DNA from: a filamentous cyanobacterium ESFC-1
Lineage (GTDB): Bacteria; Cyanobacteriota; Cyanobacteriia; Cyanobacteriales; Spirulinaceae
Assembly (NCBI GenBank): GCA_000380225.1
Contig: KB904821.1
Location: forward strand, 331,633 to 395,632
DNA: 64,000 nt
Direction: 5' to 3'
Below, piece after piece: positions 45,027 to 54,598 of the stretch (position 1 is its first letter; each line of letters begins with the position of its first letter). The notes under the pieces were generated by a model, which was given only the letters and a program-made list of their open reading frames with translations, did no database searches and was not told the origin of the DNA. Both the position numbers and the translations under genes were made by a program.

Positions 45027-46004
45027 ATGAGCCGCCGACGTTCTACTCCCTGGATTCACCGTTGGTCGCGTCCTTTGATTGGGGCGATCGCGATTGTGGG
45101 AGCTATCCTGACCACTTATTTAACCATTACCAAAATCACCGGGGCAGATGTGGGTTGCGTCACCCCCACCGCCGGAAATGCTTCGGGTTGTAACGATGTC
45201 CTTGATAGTGCCTATGCCAGTGTTTTTGGCATTCCGTTGCCCTTGTTTGGCTTAACGGCTTACTTGTACATGGCCGGGTGTGCGTTAGGGCCGTTGGCGG
45301 TTAATCGCGATCGCCAAAAAAGAACGCGATCGCAACTCGAAAAATGGACTTGGCTGCTGTTACTGATCGGTAGCACATCCATGGTCGTTTTTAGCAGTTA
45401 CCTCATGTACGTTTTAGCTTTCGAGCTAAAAGCAGTTTGTTTGTACTGTATTGGTTCGGCATTATTTTCCCTGTCGCTATTTTTGCTCACCCTGTTCGGC
45501 CATAACTGGGAAGACATCGGCCAAGTTCTCTTTACTGGGATTATTGTGGCCTTAGTGACCCTCGTTGGCACCTTGGCGGTGTATGCCAATGTCAACAACC
45601 CCGTGGCCGAAGGCGGCCCACAGGCAATTCCCCAGGCAACAACCGCCCCCAAACCGGGATATGGTTGGGAAATCACCACAACATCAGGGGAAGCCGAAAT
45701 CGCCCTAGCCGAACACCTCACTGAAGTTGGCGCAGCCGAATACGGGGCTTATTGGTGTCCTCATTGCTACGACCAAAAGCAATTATTTGGTAAACAAGCC
45801 TTTGCCCAAGTCAACTACATCGAATGCGACCCCGAAGGTGAAAACGCTCAACCCCAAGCTTGTGTGGATGCGGGGATTCGCTCTTATCCCAGTTGGATTA
45901 TTGATGGAGAAATCTATCGAGGCACACAAACCTTAGACAAACTAGCAGAACTCACAGGGTATGAAGGGCCGAGTAACTTCCAATACACGTTGCCCGGACG
46001 CTAA
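45027..46004 (+). CDS. VKOR-thioredoxin fusion (disulfide-forming) protein
   Basis: 325 aa. N-terminal vitamin K epoxide reductase domain with four-five membrane helices; loop Cys44 and Cys55 and the active CLYC (Cys138/Cys141). C-terminal thioredoxin-like domain with CPHC (Cys244/Cys247) in GAYWCPHCYDQ. This fusion forms disulfides in the lumen/periplasm using quinone; the cyanobacterial/plant homologue (LTO1) affects photosystem assembly. All active Cys are present. Confidence 0.95.
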   Translation: MSRRRSTPWIHRWSRPLIGAIAIVGAILTTYLTITKITGADVGCVTPTAGNASGCNDVLDSAYASVFGIPLPLFGLTAYLYMAGCALGPLAVNRDRQKRTRSQLEKWTWLLLLIGSTSMVVFSSYLMYVLAFELKAVCLYCIGSALFSLSLFLLTLFGHNWEDIGQVLFTGIIVALVTLVGTLAVYANVNNPVAEGGPQAIPQATTAPKPGYGWEITTTSGEAEIALAEHLTEVGAAEYGAYWCPHCYDQKQLFGKQAFAQVNYIECDPEGENAQPQACVDAGIRSYPSWIIDGEIYRGTQTLDKLAELTGYEGPSNFQYTLPGR

Positions 46005-46102
46005 TCCCCAATTGTTGTAAAGCTGAGTTTAGGGGCTGGTCGTGTTTCCGCCTTGGCTTGGCAAGATTGGTATTGTTCCTCGCTCTAACTTATCTCCCTC
46101 TC

Positions 46103-48262
46103 ATGGCAAAATTCAGTCGCCGGATCGCTCAGGTTCAGCATTGGTTTAAACAAGAACAGCGTGCTTGGTGGGTTACAGGGAGTGTTGCTGGCAGCATCAT
46201 TCTTCTGCGCGGTCTAGGTTTATTTCAGCCCCTAGAATTGGCAGGATTGGATCTGCTGTATCACTGGCGGCCTGCGGGTAAAATCGAAGACCGCGTGGTG
46301 ATTGTCGAAATTGATGAAGATGACCTGCAAGCGGCAAAAGGTTGGCCTTTCCCGGATGAGACCATCGCAGAGCTACTGAGGCAGATTCACGCTTATGAAC
46401 CCAGAGCGATTGGGTTAGATATTTATCGGGATTTACCTGTACCGCCGGGCCGTCAAGAATTACAAGCCGCTTTTCGCGAAATTCCTAATTTAGTCGGCAT
46501 TGAACTATTACCCGATCGCGAAAATGTGAGAGTGCCACCGCCGCCCATTTTACCCGAACAGAATGCGGTGGGCTTTAATAATATTGTGCTGGATGCGGAT
46601 AACAAAGTCCGCCGGATGTTGTTGTATTGGCATTTAGAAGACGGCACATTTCGCACCAGTTTGGCGTTGAAGTTAGCAGAGATTTATTTAGCTGCAGAAG
46701 ATATTAAGGCAACAGCCGTTCCTAATTCCGACAATATGCGCTTGGGAAAATCTGTATTTCAGATATTAGAACCCTATGATGGCGGTTATGTACAGGTCGA
46801 TACGGGGGGGACTCAAGTTTTGAGTAATTTTCGCCGTCCCGATCGCTTTATTAAAGTTCCCATGCGGGATGTTTTAGCGGGGAAGGTCGATGAGGAGTTG
46901 ATGCGCGATCGCGTGGTGATTATTGGGTCTACGGCTCGCAGTTTAAAAGATTTATCTCTGATTCCCTATAGTACCAATTGGCTTGGAACCTCTGAACCGA
47001 TTTATGGGGTAGAACTTCATGCCAATTTCGTCAGCCAGATTATTAGTGCGGCCATCGATGGGCGATCGCTGTTGAAGACTTGGCCCGAGTGGGCGGAAAT
47101 CCTCTGGATTTTGGCTTGGTCGGGGGTGGGAGCTGTGTTAATGATTCAGGGGCGATCGGTTGGGCAAACGACAATCGTGCTGATCGGGGTGTTTGGGGTG
47201 TTGGTGGGAACGGCTTACGGTAGCTTTTTGGGGGGGTATTGGATTCCGTTGGTGCCTCCGGCTTTGGGGTTAGGGGGAGTGGTCAGTATTTTGACGGGTT
47301 ATTTGGCTCATCAACGGGAGGAGTTGAAACGGTCGAAGGAGTTTTTACAATCGACTATTAATGCCATTCCCGACCCGGTTTTTGTGAAAAATAAGGATCA
47401 TTGTTGGATTATTCTCAATCAAGCGTTTTCGCAATTTTTGGGCTACCCTTTAGAGGATTTAATCGGCAAGTCGGATTTTGATATTCTCAAACCCCAAGAA
47501 GCCAGGGTTTTTCGCGAACAAGACCGTCAAGTGTTGTTGACTCATCAAGCCCAGGAGAGTGAAGAACAACTCACCGATGCTGAGGGCAGGACTTATCAAA
47601 TCGCCACGAAACGTTCGTTACATCAAGATGCGGCGGGTAATGTGTTTCTGATTGGGGTGATTCGCGATATCACTGAACGCAAGCGGATTGAGGAGGAATT
47701 ACGGCGGACTGCGGTGGAGTTGACGAGATCGAATCAAGAGTTGCGCTTGTCTCAAGACCACTTGCATCGTTTGGCTTATTACGATTCTTTGACGGGTTTG
47801 GCGAATCGCAAGCATTTTTATGAAAGTTTACAGCAATCCCTAGACTGGGCCCAACAAGAAGATAAGTTGGTGGGGCTGTTGTTTATCGATCTTGATGGCT
47901 TTAAGCAGGTGAATGATTCTTGGGGTCACGATTTTGGCGATATGTTGCTCAAAGCTGTGGCTCATCGGGTGAAGAATTGCTTGCGGGGCAGCGATTTGGT
48001 GGCTCGTTTGGGAGGGGATGAGTTTACGGCGATTTTACCGGGGATCAAACAGGCATCGGATGTCGAGATTGTTACGGCTAAGATTGTGGCGACCCTTTCT
48101 CAGCCTTTTATGTTAGCAGACCGCCAGTTACAAATCGCAGCGAGTGTGGGCAGTAGTGTGTATCCCCTTGATGGGGACACCCAGGCGGTTTTGATTAAGA
48201 AGGCGGATACGGAGATGTATCGGGTGAAGCAACAAGGACGCGATCGCGAAACCTTGTCTTGA
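46103..48262 (+). CDS. CHASE2-PAS-GGDEF diguanylate cyclase
   Basis: 719 aa from the ATG at 46103 (MAKFSRRIAQV); the frame is open upstream to 46058. Order: an N-terminal anchor, a periplasmic CHASE2 domain (about residues 30-325, EDRVVIVEIDEDDLQ), three membrane helices (about 330-405), PAS (about 415-535, VFVKNKDHCWIILNQAF), GGDEF (about 550-715). The active loop ARLGGDEFTAILP is intact, and the inhibitory RxxD (RGSD) is present, so product control is likely. It should make c-di-GMP in response to an extracytoplasmic signal. Confidence 0.94.
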   Translation: MAKFSRRIAQVQHWFKQEQRAWWVTGSVAGSIILLRGLGLFQPLELAGLDLLYHWRPAGKIEDRVVIVEIDEDDLQAAKGWPFPDETIAELLRQIHAYEPRAIGLDIYRDLPVPPGRQELQAAFREIPNLVGIELLPDRENVRVPPPPILPEQNAVGFNNIVLDADNKVRRMLLYWHLEDGTFRTSLALKLAEIYLAAEDIKATAVPNSDNMRLGKSVFQILEPYDGGYVQVDTGGTQVLSNFRRPDRFIKVPMRDVLAGKVDEELMRDRVVIIGSTARSLKDLSLIPYSTNWLGTSEPIYGVELHANFVSQIISAAIDGRSLLKTWPEWAEILWILAWSGVGAVLMIQGRSVGQTTIVLIGVFGVLVGTAYGSFLGGYWIPLVPPALGLGGVVSILTGYLAHQREELKRSKEFLQSTINAIPDPVFVKNKDHCWIILNQAFSQFLGYPLEDLIGKSDFDILKPQEARVFREQDRQVLLTHQAQESEEQLTDAEGRTYQIATKRSLHQDAAGNVFLIGVIRDITERKRIEEELRRTAVELTRSNQELRLSQDHLHRLAYYDSLTGLANRKHFYESLQQSLDWAQQEDKLVGLLFIDLDGFKQVNDSWGHDFGDMLLKAVAHRVKNCLRGSDLVARLGGDEFTAILPGIKQASDVEIVTAKIVATLSQPFMLADRQLQIAASVGSSVYPLDGDTQAVLIKKADTEMYRVKQQGRDRETLS

Positions 48263-48488
48263 GAATTGATTGTAATATTTGATTGCATCTAAAACATTGT
48301 TTAATCTAAGGGGTTAAATAGACCTATATTTTGCTGGCTTAACGCTGGAAAACTGCTATATCCGTGAAATTTGGGAAATTATAAAGTCAATATAAAGAAA
48401 GCTTTAAAATTTTTGGACATTTTTGGCAACCGTGAATATACTGAATATAGGAGAGCAGTTAATCGATAACTCCACTGTTGAAGATTTT
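48263..48488. other. 226-bp AT-rich spacer
   Basis: AT-rich DNA ahead of the small secreted protein. An in-frame TTG at 48423 would extend that protein upstream but the extension lacks protein character. No specific element identified. Confidence 0.35.
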
Positions 48489-48719
48489 ATGAACGTGCAA
48501 CTCGGTCTGACAACTATCGCAACTGTATGGATGAGCCTTCAGTGTTTGATGGTCGGTACGGCGATCGCGACCGAGAAGCCAGAAACCCTGAAAGAAGGCG
48601 CTGCGGTGACTTCCCTAGAGACTTTTTCAGAAACAACACAACAGCGTAAAAGCGACGAGCCTTATCAACCCAGAGACAATGGCAGCCCGGATAGTTCTCA
48701 AGGATCGGGGACGCGCTAA
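48489..48719 (+). CDS. Small secreted protein with GSGTR C-terminus
   Basis: 76 aa from the ATG at 48489 (MNVQLGLTTIATVWMSLQCL). A signal-peptide-like N-terminus (to about residue 28, VGTAIAT) precedes a polar, probably disordered region that ends DNGSPDSSQGSGTR. C-terminal sequences of the type 'G-x-x-S-x-G-S-G-T-R' recur in short cyanobacterial exported proteins. No family known to me. Position between a GGDEF gene and thiE carries no hint of role. Confidence 0.55.
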   Translation: MNVQLGLTTIATVWMSLQCLMVGTAIATEKPETLKEGAAVTSLETFSETTQQRKSDEPYQPRDNGSPDSSQGSGTR

Positions 48720-49080
48720 GTTGAACTCAAGTTTAGCCTCATCAACAAGATTGGCGATCGCGGGGGAGCAGTCCCCAATTTTTGGGCAAGACTCCCCAGG
48801 CGATCGCCTTTATTTTGGACGGAGAATTTAAGACAGTCTGCTCTCGTAGTCTCCGTGAAAATACGGAATTAACTTTTTGCTCAATCCCCCGCGATCTCAA
48901 TTTTGACTTCTTTTGGCGCGATCGCCCAACTGCTGAGGGGAGCAATCAAAAAGTAATAAAAAGCACAAATTCTCAAATCTTTACCCGGTCGCTACACGGC
49001 TCTAAAGTGGAATCAGATTCTCTAAGTAAGGGGCAATTATACCCTAATATAAATAAGCTCTACCCTAAAACCCTATTAAA
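48720..49080. other. 361-bp spacer upstream of thiE
   Basis: It holds HIP1 sites and the inverted pair GGGGAGCAGTCCCC/GGGCAAGACTCCCC around 48755-48800. I looked for a thi-box/TPP riboswitch (CTGAGA and the paired GATCTGG region) and found none. A plus-strand frame at 48782-49132 overlaps thiE and is not supported. Confidence 0.45.
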
Positions 49081-50139
49081 ATGGACGATCAGTTTAGCTG
49101 GACTCAGCAAAAAGCCATCTATCGGATTTTAGATGCAAACCTAGACCGCGCTCGCGAAGGCTTGCGAATTATCGAAGAATGGTGTCGCTTTGGCTTAAAT
49201 AACAGCGAACTCGCCCGCGAATGCAAGCAGATGCGCCAAGAACTCGGCGCTTGGCATGATGCGACCTTACGCTACGCCAGAGACACTCCGAATGACCCAG
49301 GAACTGCCTTATCTCATCCCCACGAAGAACAGCGCCTCAGTCTCGAAGCCTTGTTACAGGCGAATTTATGTCGCGTTGAAGAAGCGTTGCGGGTGTTAGA
49401 AGAATATGCCAAGTTGTACAAACCCGCCATGGCCAAGGCGTGTAAGCAAATGCGCTACCGGACTTACACCCTCGAAAGTGCTTTAATCGCATCTCAGCGT
49501 CACGAAGCCTTAAAGCGATCGCCTCTGTATTTGGTGACTTCCCCTTCACCCCGGTTACTCGAAACCGTCGAAGCGGCATTACAGGGGGGATTGAGTTTAG
49601 TTCAGTATCGCAGCAAAGAGGCAGACGATCGCCTGCGGTATGCCGAAGCCCAGGCCTTGTGTGATTTGTGTCACAAGTACAATGCTTTGTTTTTGGTGAA
49701 TGACCGCATTGACATCGCGATCGCGGTGGATGCCGACGGGGTACACTTAGGCCAGCAAGATGCCCCTGTTGCCCTCGCTCGCGACTTATTGGGGAAAGAA
49801 CGCATTGTCGGACGCTCCACGACAAATGCCACAGAAATGCAAAACGCGATCGCCGAAGGTGCAGATTATATCGGCGTGGGCCCGGTTTATGCCACTCCCA
49901 CCAAAGAAGGGAAAAAACCCGCAGGCTTAGAGTATGTGCAGTATGCGGCGCAAAATAGCCCGATTCCTTGGTATTGTATTGGCGGTATTGACCCCAAAAA
50001 TATCCAAGAGGTTTTAGGGGCAGGAGGCGATCGCGTGGCGGTAGTGCGAGCGATTATGCAAGCCGAACAACCCACCCTCGTTACCCAGTATTTTCTCTCG
50101 CAATTAGCGAAAAAGCAAAAGTTAGCTTCCGTAGAGTAA
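49081..50139 (+). CDS. thiE: Thiamine phosphate synthase with N-terminal extension
   Basis: 352 aa. Residues 1-140 are an all-helical domain characteristic of cyanobacterial ThiE (DANLDRAREGLRIIEEWCRFG; then VEEALRVLEEYAK). Residues 150-345 form the TIM barrel: LYLVTSPSPRLLETV, LVQYRSKEADDR, LFLVNDRIDIAIAVDADGVHLGQQD, IGVGPVYATPTK and WYCIGGIDPKNI. It couples HMP-PP and THZ-P to thiamine phosphate. The stop codon overlaps the thiS start by one base (TAATG). Confidence 0.95.
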   Translation: MDDQFSWTQQKAIYRILDANLDRAREGLRIIEEWCRFGLNNSELARECKQMRQELGAWHDATLRYARDTPNDPGTALSHPHEEQRLSLEALLQANLCRVEEALRVLEEYAKLYKPAMAKACKQMRYRTYTLESALIASQRHEALKRSPLYLVTSPSPRLLETVEAALQGGLSLVQYRSKEADDRLRYAEAQALCDLCHKYNALFLVNDRIDIAIAVDADGVHLGQQDAPVALARDLLGKERIVGRSTTNATEMQNAIAEGADYIGVGPVYATPTKEGKKPAGLEYVQYAAQNSPIPWYCIGGIDPKNIQEVLGAGGDRVAVVRAIMQAEQPTLVTQYFLSQLAKKQKLASVE

Positions 50140-50381
50140 TGACTTCCACCTCGATTGAACTGCAAGTCAACGGCAAACCCGTTTACTGTTCCCCCCAGAC
50201 GACATTACCCCAACTGCTAGAACAACTCAATCTCAATCCCCGTTTAATTGCCGTAGAATATAACGGCGAGATTCTGCATCGGCAATATTGGTCAGACACA
50301 GAAATCCAAAAGGGCGATCGCCTCGAAATTGTGACGATTGTGGGTGGCGGAATGCGTTGTAATGCTATGCTAAACCCATAG
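50139..50381 (+). CDS. thiS: Sulfur carrier protein ThiS with C-terminal tail
   Basis: 80 aa, ubiquitin-like. Matches ThiS: VNGKPVYCSPQTTLPQLLEQL, then LIAVEYNGEILHR and the C-terminal EIVTIVGGG. ThiS normally ends in Gly-Gly, the site of adenylation and thiocarboxylate formation; here the GGG is followed by nine residues (MRCNAMLNP) before the stop. It thus needs trimming or is a stop-codon loss. The thiE stop overlaps the ATG. Confidence 0.88.
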   Translation: MTSTSIELQVNGKPVYCSPQTTLPQLLEQLNLNPRLIAVEYNGEILHRQYWSDTEIQKGDRLEIVTIVGGGMRCNAMLNP

Positions 50382-50415
50382 ATTTACTAGCACCCAAGCT
50401 GGCTCATTCTCCCTC

Positions 50416-51297
50416 ATGATTGCTCGGCAAAAACCGCAACATCAAGCCGTCTCTACTCTGGAAAACCGTAAACGTCTCAATTTAGCTTTTCTGCTGTTTC
50501 CGGGGACGTTGTGGTTGTTACTCTTTTTCCTCATTCCCCTGTTGATTGTCGTGCTGTATAGCTTTTTTGAGCGCGGCACTTATGGCGGTGTTTTGTGGGA
50601 ATTTACCCTCGAACATTACCAGCGTTTGCAAAATGATGTCTATTGGGAATTGTTGGCGCGATCGGTAGGTTTGGCGTTATTAACAACGGCAATTTGTTTG
50701 TTGATGGGCTACCCGATGGCCTTTTTTATAGCCACGCGAGATACCCGTTGGCGAAATACCTTATTACTCCTGATTATTATTCCCTTTTGGACTAACTTTT
50801 TAGTCCGTACTTATGCCTGGATTATTTTATTACGCCAAGAAGGAGTAATTAATGTTGTTTTACAACAATTAAATCTCATTGACGAACCGCTTAATCTCGT
50901 TTTCACGCCATTTGCCGTTATTATTGGCTTAATTTACGGTTATTTGCCGTTTATGATCTTGCCCCTTTATGCCACCATTGAACGGTTTAATTTTGCCTTA
51001 GTCGAAGCAGCTCAAGATTTAGGCGCAAGCGATATTAAAACCTTTTTCCGCATTGTTTTACCCCTCACAAAGCGGGGAATTATTGCAGGATCGTTATTAG
51101 TTTTTATTCCGGCAGTGGGGGCATTTATTACCCCGGATATCCTCGGCGGCGCGAAAGGTTTAATGATTGGTAATGTGATTCAAGACCAGTTTTTACGCGC
51201 TCGTAATACGCCTTTTGGTTCGGTTTTGTCTATCTTAATGATGGCAGTTATTTTGGTTCCGGTTTGGTTCTATTTCCGAGTAGCAGAAGATGAATAA
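50416..51297 (+). CDS. potB: Spermidine/putrescine ABC permease (PotB-like)
   Basis: 293 aa. Six membrane helices. The EAA loop reads EAAQDLGASDIKTFFRIVLP (residue about 200), the contact with the ATPase. It matches binding-protein-dependent polyamine permeases; PotB is chosen by gene order with PotC, PotD and PotA-like genes downstream. It lies 34 bp after thiS. An uptake of spermidine/putrescine is inferred. Confidence 0.85.
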   Translation: MIARQKPQHQAVSTLENRKRLNLAFLLFPGTLWLLLFFLIPLLIVVLYSFFERGTYGGVLWEFTLEHYQRLQNDVYWELLARSVGLALLTTAICLLMGYPMAFFIATRDTRWRNTLLLLIIIPFWTNFLVRTYAWIILLRQEGVINVVLQQLNLIDEPLNLVFTPFAVIIGLIYGYLPFMILPLYATIERFNFALVEAAQDLGASDIKTFFRIVLPLTKRGIIAGSLLVFIPAVGAFITPDILGGAKGLMIGNVIQDQFLRARNTPFGSVLSILMMAVILVPVWFYFRVAEDE

Positions 51298-51363
51298 ATT
51301 GGCAAAAAAACCTAACTTAAATTGGCTTGTTTCCTTATACTTTCATCAAACTCTCCTGGCTCA

Positions 51364-52230
51364 ATGAAACCAAAAGCAGATTCAACCATTCGCTCTCTTG
51401 GTAGATATGCCCTTTGGATTATTACAATTTTGGGGCTACTTTTTTTATATTTACCGATTATTGTTTTAGTTATTTATTCTTTCAACGATTCTCGTACTAA
51501 CGCAGTATGGCGAGGATTTACCCTGAAATGGTATGAAAGCTTATTAGCTGGCTTTAACGTGGGTTCAGAGGAAATTGGCTCAGAAATCATCTGGCAGGCT
51601 TTTTCTAATAGTATGATTGTGGGGATCATCTCCACCCTACTAGCTACGATTATGGGAACCGCGATCGCGATCGCCTTAGAGCGTTTTCGGTTTCGCGGAC
51701 GTTCGTTATTAGAAGGAATATTATTTCTACCGATTATCATTCCTGATATTACCATGGGGGTCGCCCTTCTGGTTTTCTTCAGTTTGATTTTCCAACTGAT
51801 TGAAACCTTAACCGGAGCTTATTTAGTCTTTGGACTACCTACAATTATTATCGGTCATGTTGCCTTTAATATATCCTTTGTAGCCGTTACAGTACGGGGT
51901 AGAATTGCCGAACTTGACCCTTCTATTGAAGAAGCTGCGTTGGATTTGGGGGCCAATGAATGGCGGGTATTTTGGCGAATTACATTTCCTTTAATTTTTC
52001 CGGCGGTGTTAAGTGGCGCGTTGCTGGCGTTTACCCTCTCTTTAGATGATTTTGTCATTACTTTCTTTACCTCTGGAGTGGGTTCAACCACATTACCTTT
52101 ATTTGTCTATGGCTTAGTGAAAAAGCCCGTTCCCCCCACCATTAATGCCATTTCTACCTTAATGTTGTTAGCATCATTATTGTTAGTTTTAGGGTCAATG
52201 ACACTACAAAACCAAGATAATCGTCAATGA
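51364..52230 (+). CDS. potC: Spermidine/putrescine ABC permease (PotC-like)
   Basis: 288 aa from the ATG at 51364 (MKPKADSTIRSLGRYAL), with an in-frame Met at 51322 unlikely. Six membrane helices; the EAA loop is EAALDLGANEWRVFWRITFP. Pairs with PotB; the gap is 66 bp. Typical PotC-like C-terminus. Confidence 0.87.
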   Translation: MKPKADSTIRSLGRYALWIITILGLLFLYLPIIVLVIYSFNDSRTNAVWRGFTLKWYESLLAGFNVGSEEIGSEIIWQAFSNSMIVGIISTLLATIMGTAIAIALERFRFRGRSLLEGILFLPIIIPDITMGVALLVFFSLIFQLIETLTGAYLVFGLPTIIIGHVAFNISFVAVTVRGRIAELDPSIEEAALDLGANEWRVFWRITFPLIFPAVLSGALLAFTLSLDDFVITFFTSGVGSTTLPLFVYGLVKKPVPPTINAISTLMLLASLLLVLGSMTLQNQDNRQ

Positions 52231-52569
52231 GAAGTTCACGCTACTAGGTAGAACCTAGGAACAAGTTTTGAGTTCGATTTTATAGCAGTAACACTTCGGG
52301 TTAGGACGTGGTGGGGTTTGCCCTCACCCCAACCCCCACGGGAGAGGGGCTTGTTTTCTAAAAATTGCGGCGGTGTCCTAACTGCTTTAGCGGTTACTAT
52401 AGTATTTACAAAAGCAATGTAAACCCTCTAATCTCGTTCCTGGGTTCTACCAAGGGACGCACCAAACAAGGCTCCGCCTCGATTTTACAATAGATATACT
52501 ATTAAGAAAAACCTAGAGGCGAGTTTACTTCTCAAATGAACATACTATATCTATGCCTAAACTAAAGCC
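52231..52569. other. 339-bp spacer potC-potD
   Basis: Holds the MITE-like element at 52247-52451 and a further 118 bp of AT-rich DNA with ACTATATC/ATACTAT repeats (52494-52557) before the potD start. potD may have its own promoter there. Confidence 0.5.
52247..52451. mobile_element. 205-bp MITE-like palindromic element
   Basis: Ends GGTAGAACCTAGGAAC (52247-52262) and GTTCCTGGGTTCTACC (52436-52451) are inverted with 15 of 16 matches. Inside, TTAGGAC (about 52293) pairs with GTCCTAA (about 52374), and a GGTGGGG/CCCCAACCCC patch adds further pairing, so the whole element can fold. It has no ORF. It splits potC from potD. I have not matched it to a known element. Confidence 0.6.
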
Positions 52570-53643
52570 ATGAAACGAATAATCCTACTTTTCCTTTTAT
52601 TCCTCTTTAGTGCTTTTATTCCCGTTAGCTGCGCGAGTAGCCCTTTAATTCCGGTCACTCCTTCCGAGGAGAATGTGCTTAATATTTTCAACTGGTCGGA
52701 TTATATCGCGCCTGAAGTAATCACAGCTTTTGAGGAAAAATATAACGCCAAAATTAACTATTCCACCTACGACAGCAACGAGTCTTTATTTGCAAAACTG
52801 CGGGGTGGAAATCCCGGTTACGATTTGATTGTCCCGACTGGGGATTATGTCGAAATTATGATCAAACTGGGAATGTTAGAAAAATTGAATCACGATAACA
52901 TTCCCAACCTCAAAAACCTAGATGATAAGTTTCTCGATTACTTCTTCGATCCCGGAAATCAGTACAGCGCCGCGTATCAATGGGGAACTGCCGGAATTGG
53001 TTATAACATCAAAGAAACCGGGGGCGAAATTGACAGTTGGACGGCATTATTTGACCCGAAATTTAAAAACCAAGTCGCACTTGTTGAAGATTTACGAGTG
53101 GTTTTAGGTCTGGTTTTAATTTACCTCGGAGAAGACCCCAACACCACCGATCCGGCAGTCATAGAAAAAGCCAAAGACTATTTAGTGCGCCAAAAAGAAG
53201 TTATTTCTGTATTTGCACCAGATACCGGACAAACCTTACTCGAACAAGGAGAAGTCGATCTCGCAGTGGAATGGAGTGGGGATATTTTTCAAGTGATGAT
53301 GGATAACCCGGATTTACGTTATGTGATTCCCAAAGAAGGGTCAATCGTCTGGGTGGACACTTTAGCGATTCCCAAAAATGCGCCTCATAAAGAACTCGCA
53401 GAAAAGTTTATTAACTTTACCCTAGAACCGGAAATTAGCGCCCAAATTTCAAATTATGTAGCTTATGCAACGCCGAATAAAGTCGCCTTAGAACAGGGCT
53501 TGATTACGGAGAGCGATCGCAACAATCCCGCCATTTATCCGCCTCCGGAAGTGTACGAAAGATTGCAATATTTACACGATATTGGCGAAGCAACAATTCT
53601 GTATGATGATGCTTGGACTGAACTCAAAGTTAGTTTGTGGTAG
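52570..53643 (+). CDS. potD: Polyamine ABC substrate-binding lipoprotein (PotD-like)
   Basis: 357 aa. Lipoprotein signal (LLFLFSAFIPVSC, Cys at about 21). The mature part starts NVLNIFNWSDYIAPEVI, diagnostic of PotD/PotF-type proteins, with the family features YDLIVPTGDYVEIM and VEWSGDIFQVM. It binds spermidine or putrescine in the periplasm and delivers it to PotBC. Confidence 0.93.
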   Translation: MKRIILLFLLFLFSAFIPVSCASSPLIPVTPSEENVLNIFNWSDYIAPEVITAFEEKYNAKINYSTYDSNESLFAKLRGGNPGYDLIVPTGDYVEIMIKLGMLEKLNHDNIPNLKNLDDKFLDYFFDPGNQYSAAYQWGTAGIGYNIKETGGEIDSWTALFDPKFKNQVALVEDLRVVLGLVLIYLGEDPNTTDPAVIEKAKDYLVRQKEVISVFAPDTGQTLLEQGEVDLAVEWSGDIFQVMMDNPDLRYVIPKEGSIVWVDTLAIPKNAPHKELAEKFINFTLEPEISAQISNYVAYATPNKVALEQGLITESDRNNPAIYPPPEVYERLQYLHDIGEATILYDDAWTELKVSLW

Positions 53644-53755
53644 GACAACTTTTACCATTTCAAGTTTCTTGTTTTAGACCAAAAGAAAGGTAACTGAAAG
53701 GATAATTGAATGCCATTTTTAATTGGAATGATAAACCTATATTCAGCCAAGAACA

Positions 53756-54598
53756 ATGAGATTTATTAACCCCAAAACTGACTATGCTTTTAAGAAAATA
53801 TTTGGTTCGGCAGAAAGCAAAAATATTCTGAAAAGCTTTCTCAATGCCTTGATTTATGAGGGTGAACCCGTTATTAGCGATTTAGAAATTATTAATCCTA
53901 ATTTACCCCCCAAATTACAAGGATTAAAAGATACTTATCTCGATGTCAAAGCAGAACTGAGTGATGGGACAATAGTCATTATAGAAATGCAAGTTTTGAA
54001 TGTACAATCTTTTGGTAAACGAGTATTATTCAATGCTGCTAAAACCTATGCGTTTCAACTACAATCTGGGGAAGGCTACCGAATGCTAAAACCTGTGATT
54101 GCCCTCACTTTGACAGACTTTGAGATGTTTTCTGGTCGCGAACATTATGTTTCTCGCTTTATCTATCGCGAGAAAACAGATAGTTTCATTTATCCTGAAA
54201 ATGATATTGAATTAGTTTTTATCGAATTACCTAAGTTTACCAAAGAACTCAACCAACTGGAAACGATTACTGACAAATGGATTTACTTTATAAAATCGGC
54301 GCGATCGCTCACGGAAATTCCCGATAATATGGACAATATTCCCGAACTCAATCAAGCTTTTGTCATCGCAAACCAAGCCAACTTAACTCGCGAAGAACTC
54401 GAAGACATCGAACGTCGCGAAATGTTTATTTATGACCAACAAGGTGCAGTTGCGTTAGCACGAGAAGAAGGACGAGAGGAAGAAAAGCGAGCGATCGCGC
54501 GTAACCTTTTGAGTCAATTGGATGATAACGCGATCGCGCAAATTACCGGACTCAGCCTCGAAGCCGTACAAGGATTACGCCAAGAATTTTCTGATTGA
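53756..54598 (+). CDS. Rpn/PD-(D/E)XK nuclease family transposase-like protein
   Basis: 280 aa. N-terminal FINPKTDYAFKKIFGSAESK is the signature of the Rpn (recombination-promoting nuclease)/PDDEXK family. The active motif is LDVKAELSDGTIVIIEMQV (Asp, and Glu-x-Gln). C-terminal AQITGLSLEAVQGLRQEF is a common tail in cyanobacterial members. It interrupts the pot operon between potD and a NAGPA-domain gene, and the stop overlaps the next start by one base (TGATG). The DNA is AT-richer than the flanks, consistent with acquisition. Rpn proteins bring recombination in E. coli; the role here is unknown. Confidence 0.86.
   Translation: MRFINPKTDYAFKKIFGSAESKNILKSFLNALIYEGEPVISDLEIINPNLPPKLQGLKDTYLDVKAELSDGTIVIIEMQVLNVQSFGKRVLFNAAKTYAFQLQSGEGYRMLKPVIALTLTDFEMFSGREHYVSRFIYREKTDSFIYPENDIELVFIELPKFTKELNQLETITDKWIYFIKSARSLTEIPDNMDNIPELNQAFVIANQANLTREELEDIERREMFIYDQQGAVALAREEGREEEKRAIARNLLSQLDDNAIAQITGLSLEAVQGLRQEFSD

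Noticed and set aside
48720-49080. TPP riboswitch before thiE
   Set aside because: No CTGAGA-type thi box or paired partner seen by eye; a covariance search would be needed to be certain.
48782-49132. 116-codon plus-strand frame upstream of thiE
   Set aside because: TTG start, overlaps thiE, composition unlike protein, contains HIP1 sites in frame.
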